From contig CP050293.1 in the NCBI GenBank assembly GCA_014189435.1, positions 5,027,001 to 5,091,000 of the forward strand: 64,000 nucleotides of DNA, read 5' to 3'. Position numbers and translations under genes: made by a program. The stretch is from Mesorhizobium loti. GTDB taxonomy: Bacteria > Pseudomonadota > Alphaproteobacteria > Rhizobiales > Rhizobiaceae. This document shows positions 36,607 to 45,681 of this stretch, piece after piece; within the stretch, counting starts at the first letter, position 1; the number at the start of each line of letters is the position of its first letter. The notes beneath the pieces were generated by a model. That model was not told the origin of the DNA. It did no database searches and saw nothing but the letters and a program-made list of their open reading frames with translations.

Positions 36607-37353
36607 TCATATACAGCGGCCGCCATCGACCTCCAGCGCCACACCGGTGATGAAGGCGGCTTCGTCCGAGGCCAGCCAGAGCGCTGCGTTGGCGATGTCG
36701 AGCGGCGTCGAAAGCCGCCCGAGCGGGATCGATGCCCGGAACTTCTCGCGGATTTCGGGCGTATCGGCGCCCATGAATTTCTCCAGCATGCCAGTCTCGC
36801 CAGCAACAGGGCAGAGGCAGTTGACGCGGATGTTCTTCGGCGCCAGTTCCACCGCCATCGACTTGGTGGCGGTGATCGCCCAGCCTTTCGAGGCATTGTA
36901 CCAGGTGAGACCCGGTCGCGGCCGCAGACCTGCGGTGGAGGCCGTGGTCAGGATGACGCCGCCGCCCTGCCGCTCCATGATCGGCACCACGGCGCGTGCT
37001 GCGTGATAGATCGCCTTCATGTTGACTGCGGTGATCAGGTCGAAGGTTTCCTCGTCGACATTGAGCATGTCGCCGTTGCGATGGGTGTAACCGGCATTGT
37101 TGACCATGATGTCGATGCGTCCGAAGGCGCTTTTGGCCGCATAGACCATCTCGTCGAATTCGGAGCGCAGCGAAACATCCGTCTGGGTCCAGATCGCCGC
37201 TTCACCGATTTCGCCGGCGACGCGCTCCGCGCCCTTGGCATTGAGATCGGCGACAACGACCCTGGCGCCCTCCTGCGCAAAGCGCCTGGCGATGCCCTCG
37301 CCAAAGCCCGACGCGGCACCGGTGATGACGGCAACCTTGTTTTCCAGACGCAT
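36607..37353 (-). CDS. SDR-family oxidoreductase
   Basis: The 248-residue enzyme (start MRLENKVAVITGAASGFGEG at 37353) has the Rossmann motif TGAASGFG, NNAG, the catalytic Ser (TTASTAG) and YNASK, and the C-terminal EVDGGRCI typical of classical short-chain dehydrogenases. The GEGIARRF start and the PVAGETGMLEKFMG loop resemble glucose/3-oxoacyl-type SDRs, but the substrate cannot be inferred. It is divergent from zwf, with 315 bp between. Confidence 0.85.
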   Translation of the reverse strand: MRLENKVAVITGAASGFGEGIARRFAQEGARVVVADLNAKGAERVAGEIGEAAIWTQTDVSLRSEFDEMVYAAKSAFGRIDIMVNNAGYTHRNGDMLNVDEETFDLITAVNMKAIYHAARAVVPIMERQGGGVILTTASTAGLRPRPGLTWYNASKGWAITATKSMAVELAPKNIRVNCLCPVAGETGMLEKFMGADTPEIREKFRASIPLGRLSTPLDIANAALWLASDEAAFITGVALEVDGGRCI

Positions 37354-37668
37354 GCTTTTCCCGCTCATGATTGGTGACGGTCAACCGGCGCGCCAATGGC
37401 GCTCATCCGCGCAAAGCCACGGCTTCTGACCGGATTGGTCGAAAGATGTGCGGCCATCGCCGATTTCTCCTTTGGCTTTCGCCTCGATCCCGCTCTATGC
37501 TGCAACTGCGAAGGCTTCCGGAGCCGCGCCTGTCGACAAGCCTCCAGCTCATCGGACTGTCAAGGGGCAGGCGCATACACCCAGATGTGACACCATGGCA
37601 CTGGAAAATTTAAATCGATTAGATTATATCAGCCGCGTCACAGCGACCGGCGTCAAAGCGGACAGACC
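37354..37668. other. divergent promoter region between the SDR gene and zwf
   Basis: No gene is evident. An AT-rich stretch (GGAAAATTTAAATCGATTAG, 37606-37625) about 50 bp before zwf may hold its promoter. I see no HexR-type palindrome. Confidence 0.4.
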
Positions 37669-39138
37669 ATGACCAGCCAGATCATCCCCGTCGACCCTTT
37701 CGACTTCATCATTTTCGGCGGCACCGGCGATCTGTCGGAGCGCAAGCTTCTGCCGTCGCTCTACTACCGCCAGCGCGACCATCAATTCTCCGAGCCGACG
37801 CGCATCATCGGCACGTCACGCTCGAAGATGAGCGATGAGGAATTCCAGGCCTTCGCCAAGCAGGCGATCTCCGAGCACGTCAAACCGGCCGATATCGACG
37901 CAAAGGAACTGAAGACCTTCCTGGCGCGCCTCTCTTATGTCTCGGCCGACGCGACAAGCGGGGCCGGATTCGACAAATTGAAGAAGGCGATCGGCGACAG
38001 CGACCGCATCCGCGCCTTCTACCTGGCGGTGGCGCCGGCGCTGTTCGGCGATATCTCGCACAAGCTGAAAGAGCACAATCTGATCACGCCGAACTCGCGC
38101 ATCGTGCTGGAGAAGCCGATCGGCCGCGACCTTGCCTCGGCGCGAGCACTCAACGACCTGGTCGGGGACGATTTCCACGAAAGCCAGATCTTCCGCATCG
38201 ACCACTATCTCGGCAAGGAGACGGTGCAGAACCTGATGGCGCTGCGCTTTGCCAACGCACTCTACGAGCCGCTGTGGAACTCCGCCCATATCGACCATGT
38301 GCAGATCACCGTGGCCGAGACCGTGGGGCTGGAAGACCGCGTCACCTATTACGACAAGGCCGGCGCGCTGCGCGACATGGTGCAGAACCATATACTGCAG
38401 CTCTTGTGCCTCGTCGCCATGGAAGCGCCGTCGTCGATGGACGCCGACGCGGTGCGCGACGAGAAGCTGAAGGTGCTGCGGGCGCTGAAGCGCATCAACG
38501 GCAACGAGGCGCCGAAGCACACCGTGCGCGGCCAGTACCGCGCAGGCGCCTCGGCCAGCGGAGCTGTAAAGGGCTATGTCGAGGAGCTTGCCCACGACAG
38601 CAACACCGAGACCTTCGTCGCCATCAAGGCCGAGATCGGCACCTGGCGCTGGGCGGGCGTTCCGTTCTACCTCAGGACCGGCAAGCGGCTGGCGACCCGG
38701 GTTTCGGAAATCGTCATCGAATTCAAGCCGATCCCGCATTCGATCTTCGGCGACAGCGCCGGACCGATCTTCGCCAACCAGCTGGTCATCCGGCTGCAGC
38801 CCGACGAAGGCGTCAAGCAGTTCATCATGATCAAGGACCCAGGCCCGGGCGGCATGCGGCTGCGCCAGATCTCGCTCGACATGAGCTTCGCGCAGTCCTT
38901 CGACGGCCGCGCGCCAGATGCCTATGAGCGGCTGATCATGGATGTCATCCGTGGCAACCAGACCCTGTTCATGCGCCGCGACGAAGTCGAGGCGGCGTGG
39001 AAATGGATCGACCCGATCCAGAACGCCTGGGAAAGCGCCAGACAGGAAGCGCAGGGCTATACGGCAGGCACCTGGGGCCCCTCGGCCTCGATAGCGCTGA
39101 TCGAACGCGACGGGCGGACATGGCACGAGAGCAATTGA
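37669..39138 (+). CDS. zwf: glucose-6-phosphate 1-dehydrogenase
   Basis: The 489-residue enzyme oxidises glucose 6-phosphate to 6-phosphogluconolactone with NADP. The cofactor motif IFGGTGDLSERKLLPSLY at the N-terminus and the active-site RIDHYLGKE (Arg176 to Glu184, catalytic His179 neighbourhood) are intact; length is standard. It is the first gene of zwf-pgl-edd; its last 19 bases overlap the start of pgl. Together these genes form the upper Entner-Doudoroff pathway, the main route of sugar use in rhizobia. Confidence 0.97.
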   Translation: MTSQIIPVDPFDFIIFGGTGDLSERKLLPSLYYRQRDHQFSEPTRIIGTSRSKMSDEEFQAFAKQAISEHVKPADIDAKELKTFLARLSYVSADATSGAGFDKLKKAIGDSDRIRAFYLAVAPALFGDISHKLKEHNLITPNSRIVLEKPIGRDLASARALNDLVGDDFHESQIFRIDHYLGKETVQNLMALRFANALYEPLWNSAHIDHVQITVAETVGLEDRVTYYDKAGALRDMVQNHILQLLCLVAMEAPSSMDADAVRDEKLKVLRALKRINGNEAPKHTVRGQYRAGASASGAVKGYVEELAHDSNTETFVAIKAEIGTWRWAGVPFYLRTGKRLATRVSEIVIEFKPIPHSIFGDSAGPIFANQLVIRLQPDEGVKQFIMIKDPGPGGMRLRQISLDMSFAQSFDGRAPDAYERLIMDVIRGNQTLFMRRDEVEAAWKWIDPIQNAWESARQEAQGYTAGTWGPSASIALIERDGRTWHESN

Positions 39139-39836
39139 ACGGCGCCGCCTATGACTGGAACGGCTTCGCCGGGCGCCAGGAACTGGCGGCGGCCCTTGCC
39201 GGTCATGTCGCTGGCCGCCTGACCAAGGCAATCGCCGAGCGCGGCACAGGGCTGCTCGCCGTCTCCGGTGGCACCACGCCGGCAAAATTCTTCGCCGCCC
39301 TTTCGGCGATCCCCATCGCCTGGGACAAGGTGATCGTGACGCTGGTCGACGAGCGTTTCGTGCCAGCCTCCTCGCCGCGTTCCAACGCCGGCCTGGTGGC
39401 CGCCAATCTCTTGCAGAACGCGGCCAAGGCGGCGCGCTTCGTGCCGCTCTATCACGAAGCCACCAGCATCGAGGATGCGGCTTCCTCCGACAATGCGGCG
39501 CTGCAGTCACTGCCGTGGCCGCTCGATGTCGTCGTGCTCGGCATGGGGCCGGACGGCCACACCGCTTCTTTCTTTCCCGATGCCGATGACCTGGCAAGAT
39601 TGCTCGACCCGTCCTCCGACAGGATCGTGCTGCCGGTTCATGCGGCAAGCGCTGGCGAGCCGCGGCTGACCCTGTCGCTGGCGCGCATCGTCGATGCCGG
39701 CTTCATCGCGCTGCACATCGAAGGCGAGGACAAGCGCACCGCCTTCGACAGCGCGGTGGCACCTGGACCGCGAAAGCCAATCCGCGCTGTGCTCGACGCC
39801 GCACACAAGCCCGTAGAGGTTTTCTGGGCTCCCTGA
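39120..39836 (+). CDS. pgl: 6-phosphogluconolactonase
   Basis: The 238-residue protein hydrolyses 6-phosphogluconolactone. The NagB/DevB fold motifs are present: AVSGGTTPAKFFAAL, VTLVDERFVP, VVLGMGPDGHTASFFPDAD and the C-terminal AAHKPVEVFWAP. The ATG at 39120 overlaps the end of zwf in another frame and gives the standard N-terminal length; the frame stays open upstream only inside zwf. It lies between zwf and edd. Confidence 0.95.
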   Translation: MAREQLNGAAYDWNGFAGRQELAAALAGHVAGRLTKAIAERGTGLLAVSGGTTPAKFFAALSAIPIAWDKVIVTLVDERFVPASSPRSNAGLVAANLLQNAAKAARFVPLYHEATSIEDAASSDNAALQSLPWPLDVVVLGMGPDGHTASFFPDADDLARLLDPSSDRIVLPVHAASAGEPRLTLSLARIVDAGFIALHIEGEDKRTAFDSAVAPGPRKPIRAVLDAAHKPVEVFWAP

Positions 39837-39907
39837 TTTGAACGTGCTGAGGGTCCCGGCGGACAGCCGGATCGTGTTGCGGGACCTCGCCTGAAAGGAC
39901 CGACGCC

Positions 39908-41731
39908 ATGACCGCCAGACGCGACATCGAAGCCATCACCGAGCGCATCCGCCAGCGTTCAAAGCCGGGCCGCGAGCGTTATCTCGGCCGCATCGCCGAG
40001 GCATCGAACCGCACAGCCAACCGGGCCGTGCTGTCGTGCGGCAACCTCGCCCATGGCTTTGCGGTGTGCAGCCCCTCGGAAAAGCTGGCGCTGGGTGCGG
40101 ACAAGGTGCCGAACCTCGGCATCATCACCTCCTACAACGACATGCTGTCGGCGCATCAGCCGTTCGAGACCTTTCCGGCGCTGATCAAGGACGCGGCACG
40201 CGAAGCTGGCGGCATAGCCCAGGTGGCCGGCGGCGTGCCGGCAATGTGCGACGGCGTCACGCAAGGCCAGCCCGGCATGGAGCTGTCGCTGTTTTCGCGC
40301 GACGTCATCGCCATGGCCGCCGCGATCGGCCTGTCGCACAACATGTTCGACGCTGCCGTCTATCTCGGCGTCTGCGACAAGATCGTGCCCGGGCTGGTCA
40401 TCGCCGCCCTCACCTTCGGCCATCTGCCGGCGGTGTTCATTCCGGCCGGGCCGATGACGACCGGCCTGCCCAATGACGAAAAAGCCAAGGTCCGCCAGCT
40501 CTATGCCGAGGGCAAGGCAGGTCGCGCCGAACTGCTGGAGGCCGAGTCCAAGTCCTACCATGGACCGGGCACCTGCACCTTCTACGGCACGGCGAATTCC
40601 AACCAGATGCTGATGGAGATCATGGGTCTGCACACGCCGGGCGCTTCCTTCGTCAATCCCGGCACACCGCTGCGCGAAGCGCTGACCCGCGAGGCGACCA
40701 AGCGGGCGCTGGCGATCACCGCGCTCGGCAATGCCTACACGCCTGTCGGCCGGATGATCGACGAGCGCTCGATCGTCAACGGCGTCGTCGGCCTGCACGC
40801 CACCGGCGGTTCGACCAATCACACCATCCACCTGATCGCCATGGCGGCGGCGGCCGGCATCGCCATCACCTGGCAGGATATTTCCGACCTTTCGGAAGCG
40901 GTGCCGCTGCTGGCGCGGGTCTATCCGAACGGTCTCGCCGACGTGAACCATTTCCACGCCGCCGGCGGGCTCGGCTTCCTGATCCGCGAGCTGCTCGACG
41001 AAGGCATCCTGCATGAAGATGTGCAGACGGTCTGGGGCGAAGGCCTGCGGCCCTATGCGGTCGAAGCAAAGCTTGGCGCCGACGGCAGCGTCGTGCGCGA
41101 AGCCTCGCCGCGGACGAGCGGCGACGAGAAGGTGCTGGCGCCTTTCAACAAGGCATTCCAGGCGACAGGCGGCCTAAAAGTGCTGTCGGGCAATCTCGGC
41201 CACGCCGTCATCAAGACTTCCGCCGTGAAGCCGGAGCGGCGCATCATCGAGGCGCCGGCCAAGGTCTTCGACAGCCAGCAAGGGCTGAATGAAGCGTTCA
41301 AGGCCGGCACGCTGACCGGGGATTTCATCGCCGTCATCCGCTTCCAGGGACCGAAGGCCAATGGCATGCCGGAACTGCACAAGCTGACCACCGTGCTCGG
41401 CATCCTGCAGGATCGCGGCCAGCGCGTGGCGCTGGTCACCGACGGGCGCATGTCGGGTGCTTCCGGCAAAGTGCCGGCAGCGATCCACGTGACGCCGGAA
41501 GCGGTCGAGGACGGACCTATCGCCAGGATCCATGAGGGCGACATCATCCGGCTGGACGCCGATGCAGGCACGCTGGAAGTGTTTGTGCCGGCCCCGGAAT
41601 TCGCACTGCGCCGTACGGCGGAAGCCGATCTCATCGGCAATGAATTCGGTTTTGGCCGCGAGCTGTTCGCCGGCTTCCGGCAATTGGTCGGCCGCGCCGA
41701 TCATGGCGCCAGCGCCTTCGGCACGGCTTGA
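39908..41731 (+). CDS. edd: phosphogluconate dehydratase
   Basis: The 607-residue enzyme converts 6-phosphogluconate to KDPG. Iron-sulphur cluster Cys residues of the IlvD/Edd family are visible in the [20 protein letters not shown] and [20 protein letters not shown] segments; the [18 protein letters not shown] signature is near the end. GGACC and a 71-bp gap follow pgl. It ends the zwf-pgl-edd unit at a strong terminator (41754-41784). KDPG aldolase is not in the window. Confidence 0.97.
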   Translation: MTARRDIEAITERIRQRSKPGRERYLGRIAEASNRTANRAVLSCGNLAHGFAVCSPSEKLALGADKVPNLGIITSYNDMLSAHQPFETFPALIKDAAREAGGIAQVAGGVPAMCDGVTQGQPGMELSLFSRDVIAMAAAIGLSHNMFDAAVYLGVCDKIVPGLVIAALTFGHLPAVFIPAGPMTTGLPNDEKAKVRQLYAEGKAGRAELLEAESKSYHGPGTCTFYGTANSNQMLMEIMGLHTPGASFVNPGTPLREALTREATKRALAITALGNAYTPVGRMIDERSIVNGVVGLHATGGSTNHTIHLIAMAAAAGIAITWQDISDLSEAVPLLARVYPNGLADVNHFHAAGGLGFLIRELLDEGILHEDVQTVWGEGLRPYAVEAKLGADGSVVREASPRTSGDEKVLAPFNKAFQATGGLKVLSGNLGHAVIKTSAVKPERRIIEAPAKVFDSQQGLNEAFKAGTLTGDFIAVIRFQGPKANGMPELHKLTTVLGILQDRGQRVALVTDGRMSGASGKVPAAIHVTPEAVEDGPIARIHEGDIIRLDADAGTLEVFVPAPEFALRRTAEADLIGNEFGFGRELFAGFRQLVGRADHGASAFGTA

Positions 41732-41753
41732 CGCAATCTCCATCCTGTCCATG

Positions 41754-41784
41754 AAAAAAGGGCGGCTCGTGGCCGCCCTTTTTT
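41754..41784 (+). terminator. bidirectional terminator between edd and the VWA gene
   Basis: GGGCGGC and GCCGCCC arms with a 5-base loop, flanked by six A on the left and six T on the right, so it can serve both convergent genes. Confidence 0.85.
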
Positions 41785-41803
41785 GCTGCCGGTCAAACGG
41801 CAG

Positions 41804-43456
41804 TCACGGCGTAACGGTGATCTCACTCCGTTCGCCGGCCTTGACCGTCACCGGCATTTCCTTGTCATGGCCTGCATCGGACATATGCCGGACAACCACA
41901 TAGTCGCCGGCCGGAACGGTCTGCTGCCAGCTGTCGCCATAGCTCAGGCCAAGCGCCTTGCGCTTGCCCTCTATGTCCTTTTTCGGTGATAGGATCTCGA
42001 TCGAATAGGCGCCGGGGGCCGACATGGCCAGAACACCGGCATCGAGCGGCACCTTGATGTCCATGGTATCGCCAACCTTGACGCTGAACGGCTGCTCGAC
42101 AACCGCAAGATCAAGCGTGGTGACCGCGACATAGTCGTCCGGTGGCAGCCAGAACTTGCTGTCCGGCCCGTAGGAATGCTCGACACTGTCATGCGTGCCG
42201 TCGATTTTCTTCTTCGCCTTGACGATCTCGAAACCGAGGCCGGAATTGTCGACCTTGTCACCGCCGGCGATATAGAAGGCGTTGAGCACGACATGGCCAA
42301 CGCCGACGATGACGTCCTTCTCGATCTTCTGCCCGGCGACGAGCTGGATGGTTTCGGTGACGCTGCCGGTGCCGATCTGGACCGTGACCTTCTGTTCGCC
42401 CGCCGGCACGATGACCTTGGTGTCGCCATAGTGGGTGGTGCTGCCGCCCGGATAAGCGAAATTGAGGCTGGCCGCGTCGCTGATGTCGGCGCCCTGGCTT
42501 GGCCGCGGATGAATGAGGATGGTGCCTGCATTCAAGGTGAAGAGCGGCTTGTAGACCTGGCCGGCCTCGATCTTGAATTTCTGCTCCACCTTGGCCTCGT
42601 CATCGCGCGCCACGACCACATAGTCGCCCGGCTCGAGATTGCCGTTGTAGGTGCCATATTCGGTGGTGACGGAATCGCCACGCGAGCCGTCGGCGTTCGC
42701 CTTGTAGATCTCCCAGGCATTGCCGTCGGTGATCGGCTCGCCACCTTCGGCCATCACCACCGTCGGCTGGAAATTGAATTCCGGTTTGGCTGGCGCAGGC
42801 GCCGGGGCGGGTGCGGGTGCCGGTTCAGGAGCTGGCGCCGCCACGGTCTCGACAAGCGCCTCTTGCAACGCCTTCTCGTCGGAGGCCTGGATGTATTTGC
42901 CGCCGGTGTTGTCGGCGAGGCAGGCAATCTGCTTGCCCTCATCGGCGGTAAGGCCGAAGCCGACGACATCGGCGGTGAAGTCGACGCCGGATGCCTCAAG
43001 CTCCTTGCCAAGCGCGCAAGGGTCGCCGCCGCATGTTTCGAGCCCGTCGGTGATAAGCACGACGGTCGCCTTGTCCTCTGTGTATTTCAACGCTTCGGCC
43101 GCCTGCTTGACGGCCGCCGTCAGCGGCGTCTTGCCGAGGAATTTCAGGCTGTCGGCGGCGGCCGAAATGGCGCTGGCCGAACCCGCCTGTGGCGGCACGA
43201 TCAACTGGATGTCGTCGCAGCTGCCCTTTTCGCGATGGCCATAGGCCATGAAGCCGATCTCATCGTCGGCGGGGACCGATTGAAGCACTGACCTCAGCGA
43301 TTCACGGGCGATTTCGAGCTTGGGCTTGCCGTCGATCTGCGCCCACATCGAGCCCGAGGCATCGAGAATGATGATGACCTTGTTTGCGGCAAAGCCGAAT
43401 GTCGTCATCGACAAAAGGAGGATCGCCGCAGCGACGCTCCGTGCAAATCCCGCCAT
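41804..43456 (-). CDS. exported VWA-domain protein
   Basis: From ATG 43456 (MAGFARSVAAAILLLSMTTF, a signal peptide) the protein has 550 residues. A von Willebrand A domain follows at once with a complete MIDAS start DASGSMW (Asp32, Ser34, Ser36), the FLGKTPLTAA Thr and VVLITDG Asp. After a Pro/Ala linker (residues about 230-250) come repeated beta-sandwich-like segments ending in DYVVVRHMSDAGHDKEM. The layout suggests a periplasmic metal-dependent adhesion or scaffold protein. No partner genes such as MoxR lie nearby. Specific role unknown. Confidence 0.85.
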   Translation of the reverse strand: MAGFARSVAAAILLLSMTTFGFAANKVIIILDASGSMWAQIDGKPKLEIARESLRSVLQSVPADDEIGFMAYGHREKGSCDDIQLIVPPQAGSASAISAAADSLKFLGKTPLTAAVKQAAEALKYTEDKATVVLITDGLETCGGDPCALGKELEASGVDFTADVVGFGLTADEGKQIACLADNTGGKYIQASDEKALQEALVETVAAPAPEPAPAPAPAPAPAKPEFNFQPTVVMAEGGEPITDGNAWEIYKANADGSRGDSVTTEYGTYNGNLEPGDYVVVARDDEAKVEQKFKIEAGQVYKPLFTLNAGTILIHPRPSQGADISDAASLNFAYPGGSTTHYGDTKVIVPAGEQKVTVQIGTGSVTETIQLVAGQKIEKDVIVGVGHVVLNAFYIAGGDKVDNSGLGFEIVKAKKKIDGTHDSVEHSYGPDSKFWLPPDDYVAVTTLDLAVVEQPFSVKVGDTMDIKVPLDAGVLAMSAPGAYSIEILSPKKDIEGKRKALGLSYGDSWQQTVPAGDYVVVRHMSDAGHDKEMPVTVKAGERSEITVTP

Positions 43457-43582
43457 CGATATCTCCTCAAATCCGCCCCTGATCCGGGCGGGAAAGCTAT
43501 TTGACACGGCGTCAGGACACAAGTCCGGGCACGGCTGTGAGGGAGCCGAATGCCAAACTTTTCGGCGGAAGCAAAAATCCGC

Positions 43583-44545
43583 TCAGTAGGTCGTGCGGCG
43601 CTCTTCCGAGGGCGGCCTGCCGAATTGCAGCCGGTAGCTCTGAGCGAAGTAGGAATGCGAGGTGAAGCCGGTCGCGATCGCCACATCGAGGATCGGCATG
43701 TTGGTCTGGCGCAGCAATTCGCGCGCCCGCTCCAGCCGCAACCGCATGTAATAACGGCCGGGCGTGACGCTGAGATGGCGCAGGAACAGGCGCTCGACCT
43801 GGCGCACCGACAGGCCGGCGGATTTGGCCAGTTGCACGGCCGACAGCGGCTCGTCGAGATGGTCGGCCATCAGTTCGACGATGCGCCTGAGCTTCTCCGA
43901 CTTGCCGGTCAGGTCGCGTTCCGGCCCGACACGCTGGCGGTCTCCCGCCGAGCGGATGCGTTCGTGCTGGAACTGGTTGGCGACGCCATTGGCGAGGTTC
44001 GAGCCGAAATCGCCGCGCACGATCTCCAGCATCAGGTCGATCGAGGTGGTGCCGCCGGCACAGGTGTAACGCTTGCGATCGATCTCGAAGACGTTGCCCG
44101 TGCAATTGATGTCGGGGAAGCGCTCGACGAAGCCGGCGCGGTTTTCCCAATGGATGGTGCAGCGATAGCCCTCGAGCTGGCCGGCCTCGGCCAGCAGGTA
44201 GGAGCCGACCGACAAGGCACCGAGCGCATTGCCACGCCTGCCCCAGCTGCGCAGTGCTGCCAGCACCTTGCTCTTGCCTGGAAATTCCGTCGTCAGCCCG
44301 ACCGAGACGAAGAGGATATCGACCGGCGGCAGGTCGGCAACGGCGTAGTCGATCTTGAGCGGCAGGCCATTGGAGGCCATCACCGGATCGCCGTCGGCCG
44401 ACACCGTGGTCCAGCCATAGAAGTCGCGGCCGAGCAACCGGTTTGCCGACCGGAACGTGTCTATCGCTGCGGCCAGCGAGAACATGGAGAACTTGTCGAC
44501 CAGCAGGAAAGCGAACTGCCGGCCGCCTTGAACGGGGTCCGTCAT
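43583..44545 (-). CDS. GlxA-family AraC-type regulator (DJ-1/PfpI plus HTH)
   Basis: The 320-residue protein (start MTDPVQGGRQFAFLLVDKFS) has an N-terminal DJ-1/PfpI-like domain (LLVDKFSMFSLAAAIDTFRS through the LGALSVGSYLLAEAG elbow, where the usual Cys is Val/Ser, so it senses rather than hydrolyses) and a C-terminal double AraC helix-turn-helix (LSVRQVERLFLRHLSVTPGR and ATGFTSHSYFAQSYRLQFGR). Relatives regulate glycine betaine, carnitine or arginine use. It precedes folD on the same strand but is probably separate. Ligand unknown. Confidence 0.88.
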   Translation of the reverse strand: MTDPVQGGRQFAFLLVDKFSMFSLAAAIDTFRSANRLLGRDFYGWTTVSADGDPVMASNGLPLKIDYAVADLPPVDILFVSVGLTTEFPGKSKVLAALRSWGRRGNALGALSVGSYLLAEAGQLEGYRCTIHWENRAGFVERFPDINCTGNVFEIDRKRYTCAGGTTSIDLMLEIVRGDFGSNLANGVANQFQHERIRSAGDRQRVGPERDLTGKSEKLRRIVELMADHLDEPLSAVQLAKSAGLSVRQVERLFLRHLSVTPGRYYMRLRLERARELLRQTNMPILDVAIATGFTSHSYFAQSYRLQFGRPPSEERRTTY

Positions 44546-44601
44546 GACCGGCCGTTCTGAGGGAACACTGGGGTTCGGCAAAGCTGCGGCTTTCTGGCGG
44601 G

Positions 44602-45501
44602 TCAGAAGGACGGCCGTTTCAATCCGGCCGCAAGGTAGGCGGAGGCTAACGTATTGGCCATCAGCATGGCAATGGTCATCGGGCCGACACCGCCGGGCAC
44701 CGGCGTGATGGCCCCGGCGGCCTTGGCCGCTTCGGCATAGGCGACATCGCCGACGAGGCGGGATTTGCCCTCGCCCTTCTCCGGCGCCGGAATGCGGTTG
44801 ATGCCGACATCGATGACGGTGGCGCCAGGCTTCACCCAATCGCCCCTTATCATCTCCGGCCGGCCGACCGCCGCGACGAGAATGTCGGCGGTGCGGGCCA
44901 GTGCCGGCAGATCCCTGGTGCGGCTGTGGGCGATGGTGACGGTACAGTTGGCGGCAAGCAGGAGGTTGGCCATCGGCTTGCCGACGATGTTGGAGCGGCC
45001 GACGACGACGGCATTGAGGCCGGACAGGTCCTTGCCGCGTACCCGCTCGATCAAAAGCATCGAGCCGGCGGGCGTGCAAGGCACGAAGGCTGTCTCGAGT
45101 TCGCCGGTGCCGAGCTTGCCTACATTGATGAAATGGAAGCCGTCGACATCCTTTTCCGGCGCGATGGTCTGGATGATCTTGCCGGCGTCGATATGGGCCG
45201 GCAGCGGAAGCTGCACCAGGATGCCGTTGATGGCCGGATCGGCGTTGAGGTCGCCGATGATCTTCAGCAATGCCTGTTCGGAGGTTTCGGCCGGCAGCGT
45301 GTGCTGGACGGAATGAAAGCCGCATTCCTTGGCAGTGCGCGATTTGGAAGCGACATAGACCTGGCTGGCCGGATCCTCGCCGACGATGACCACGGCAAGA
45401 CCGGGCTTGGCGTTGCCTTTGGCAACCAGCTCGGCCGTCAGGGTCTTGACCGTCCGCACCACGTCTTCGGCAACGCTCTTGCCATCAATCACTTCGGCCA
45501 T
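44602..45501 (-). CDS. folD: methylenetetrahydrofolate dehydrogenase/cyclohydrolase
   Basis: The 299-residue bifunctional enzyme interconverts methylene-, methenyl- and formyl-tetrahydrofolate. Tyr49 and catalytic Lys53 lie in [29 protein letters not shown], the PCTPAGSM loop, the NADP-binding [16 protein letters not shown] and the terminal [18 protein letters not shown] are intact. Length is typical. GAGGGTGG precedes the ATG. It supplies one-carbon units and is probably transcribed alone. Confidence 0.97.
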   Translation of the reverse strand: MAEVIDGKSVAEDVVRTVKTLTAELVAKGNAKPGLAVVIVGEDPASQVYVASKSRTAKECGFHSVQHTLPAETSEQALLKIIGDLNADPAINGILVQLPLPAHIDAGKIIQTIAPEKDVDGFHFINVGKLGTGELETAFVPCTPAGSMLLIERVRGKDLSGLNAVVVGRSNIVGKPMANLLLAANCTVTIAHSRTRDLPALARTADILVAAVGRPEMIRGDWVKPGATVIDVGINRIPAPEKGEGKSRLVGDVAYAEAAKAAGAITPVPGGVGPMTIAMLMANTLASAYLAAGLKRPSF

Positions 45502-45527
45502 GGACCACCCTCAACACCAAAATGCCC

Positions 45528-45559
45528 AAGCGCGTCGCTTCTGGAAGCGACGCGCTTTT
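45528..45559. terminator. perfect 14-bp inverted repeat between folD and the wzz gene
   Basis: AAGCGCGTCGCTTC and GAAGCGACGCGCTT with only TG between them; TTTT follows on the plus strand. It most likely ends transcripts coming from the wzz gene on the minus strand or insulates the two genes. Confidence 0.6.
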
Positions 45560-45681
45560 CGATCTTTCACAGCGTGGCATTTTCACGAAAATTCCAACAC
45601 GCAATCCCGCCAAAGCGCCTTCCTATGCCGTTTACGCGAAACCGGCATGTTTTTGTACGGCACCGCGAAGAATTTTGTGGC

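Noticed and set aside
37816..39648. 610-residue minus-strand open frame opposite zwf and pgl
   Set aside because: Antisense shadow of two conserved enzymes.
44546..45325. Longer frame of the GlxA-type regulator through folD
   Set aside because: It is antiphase reading through folD on the same strand; folD is certain and the MTDPVQGG start fits the family.
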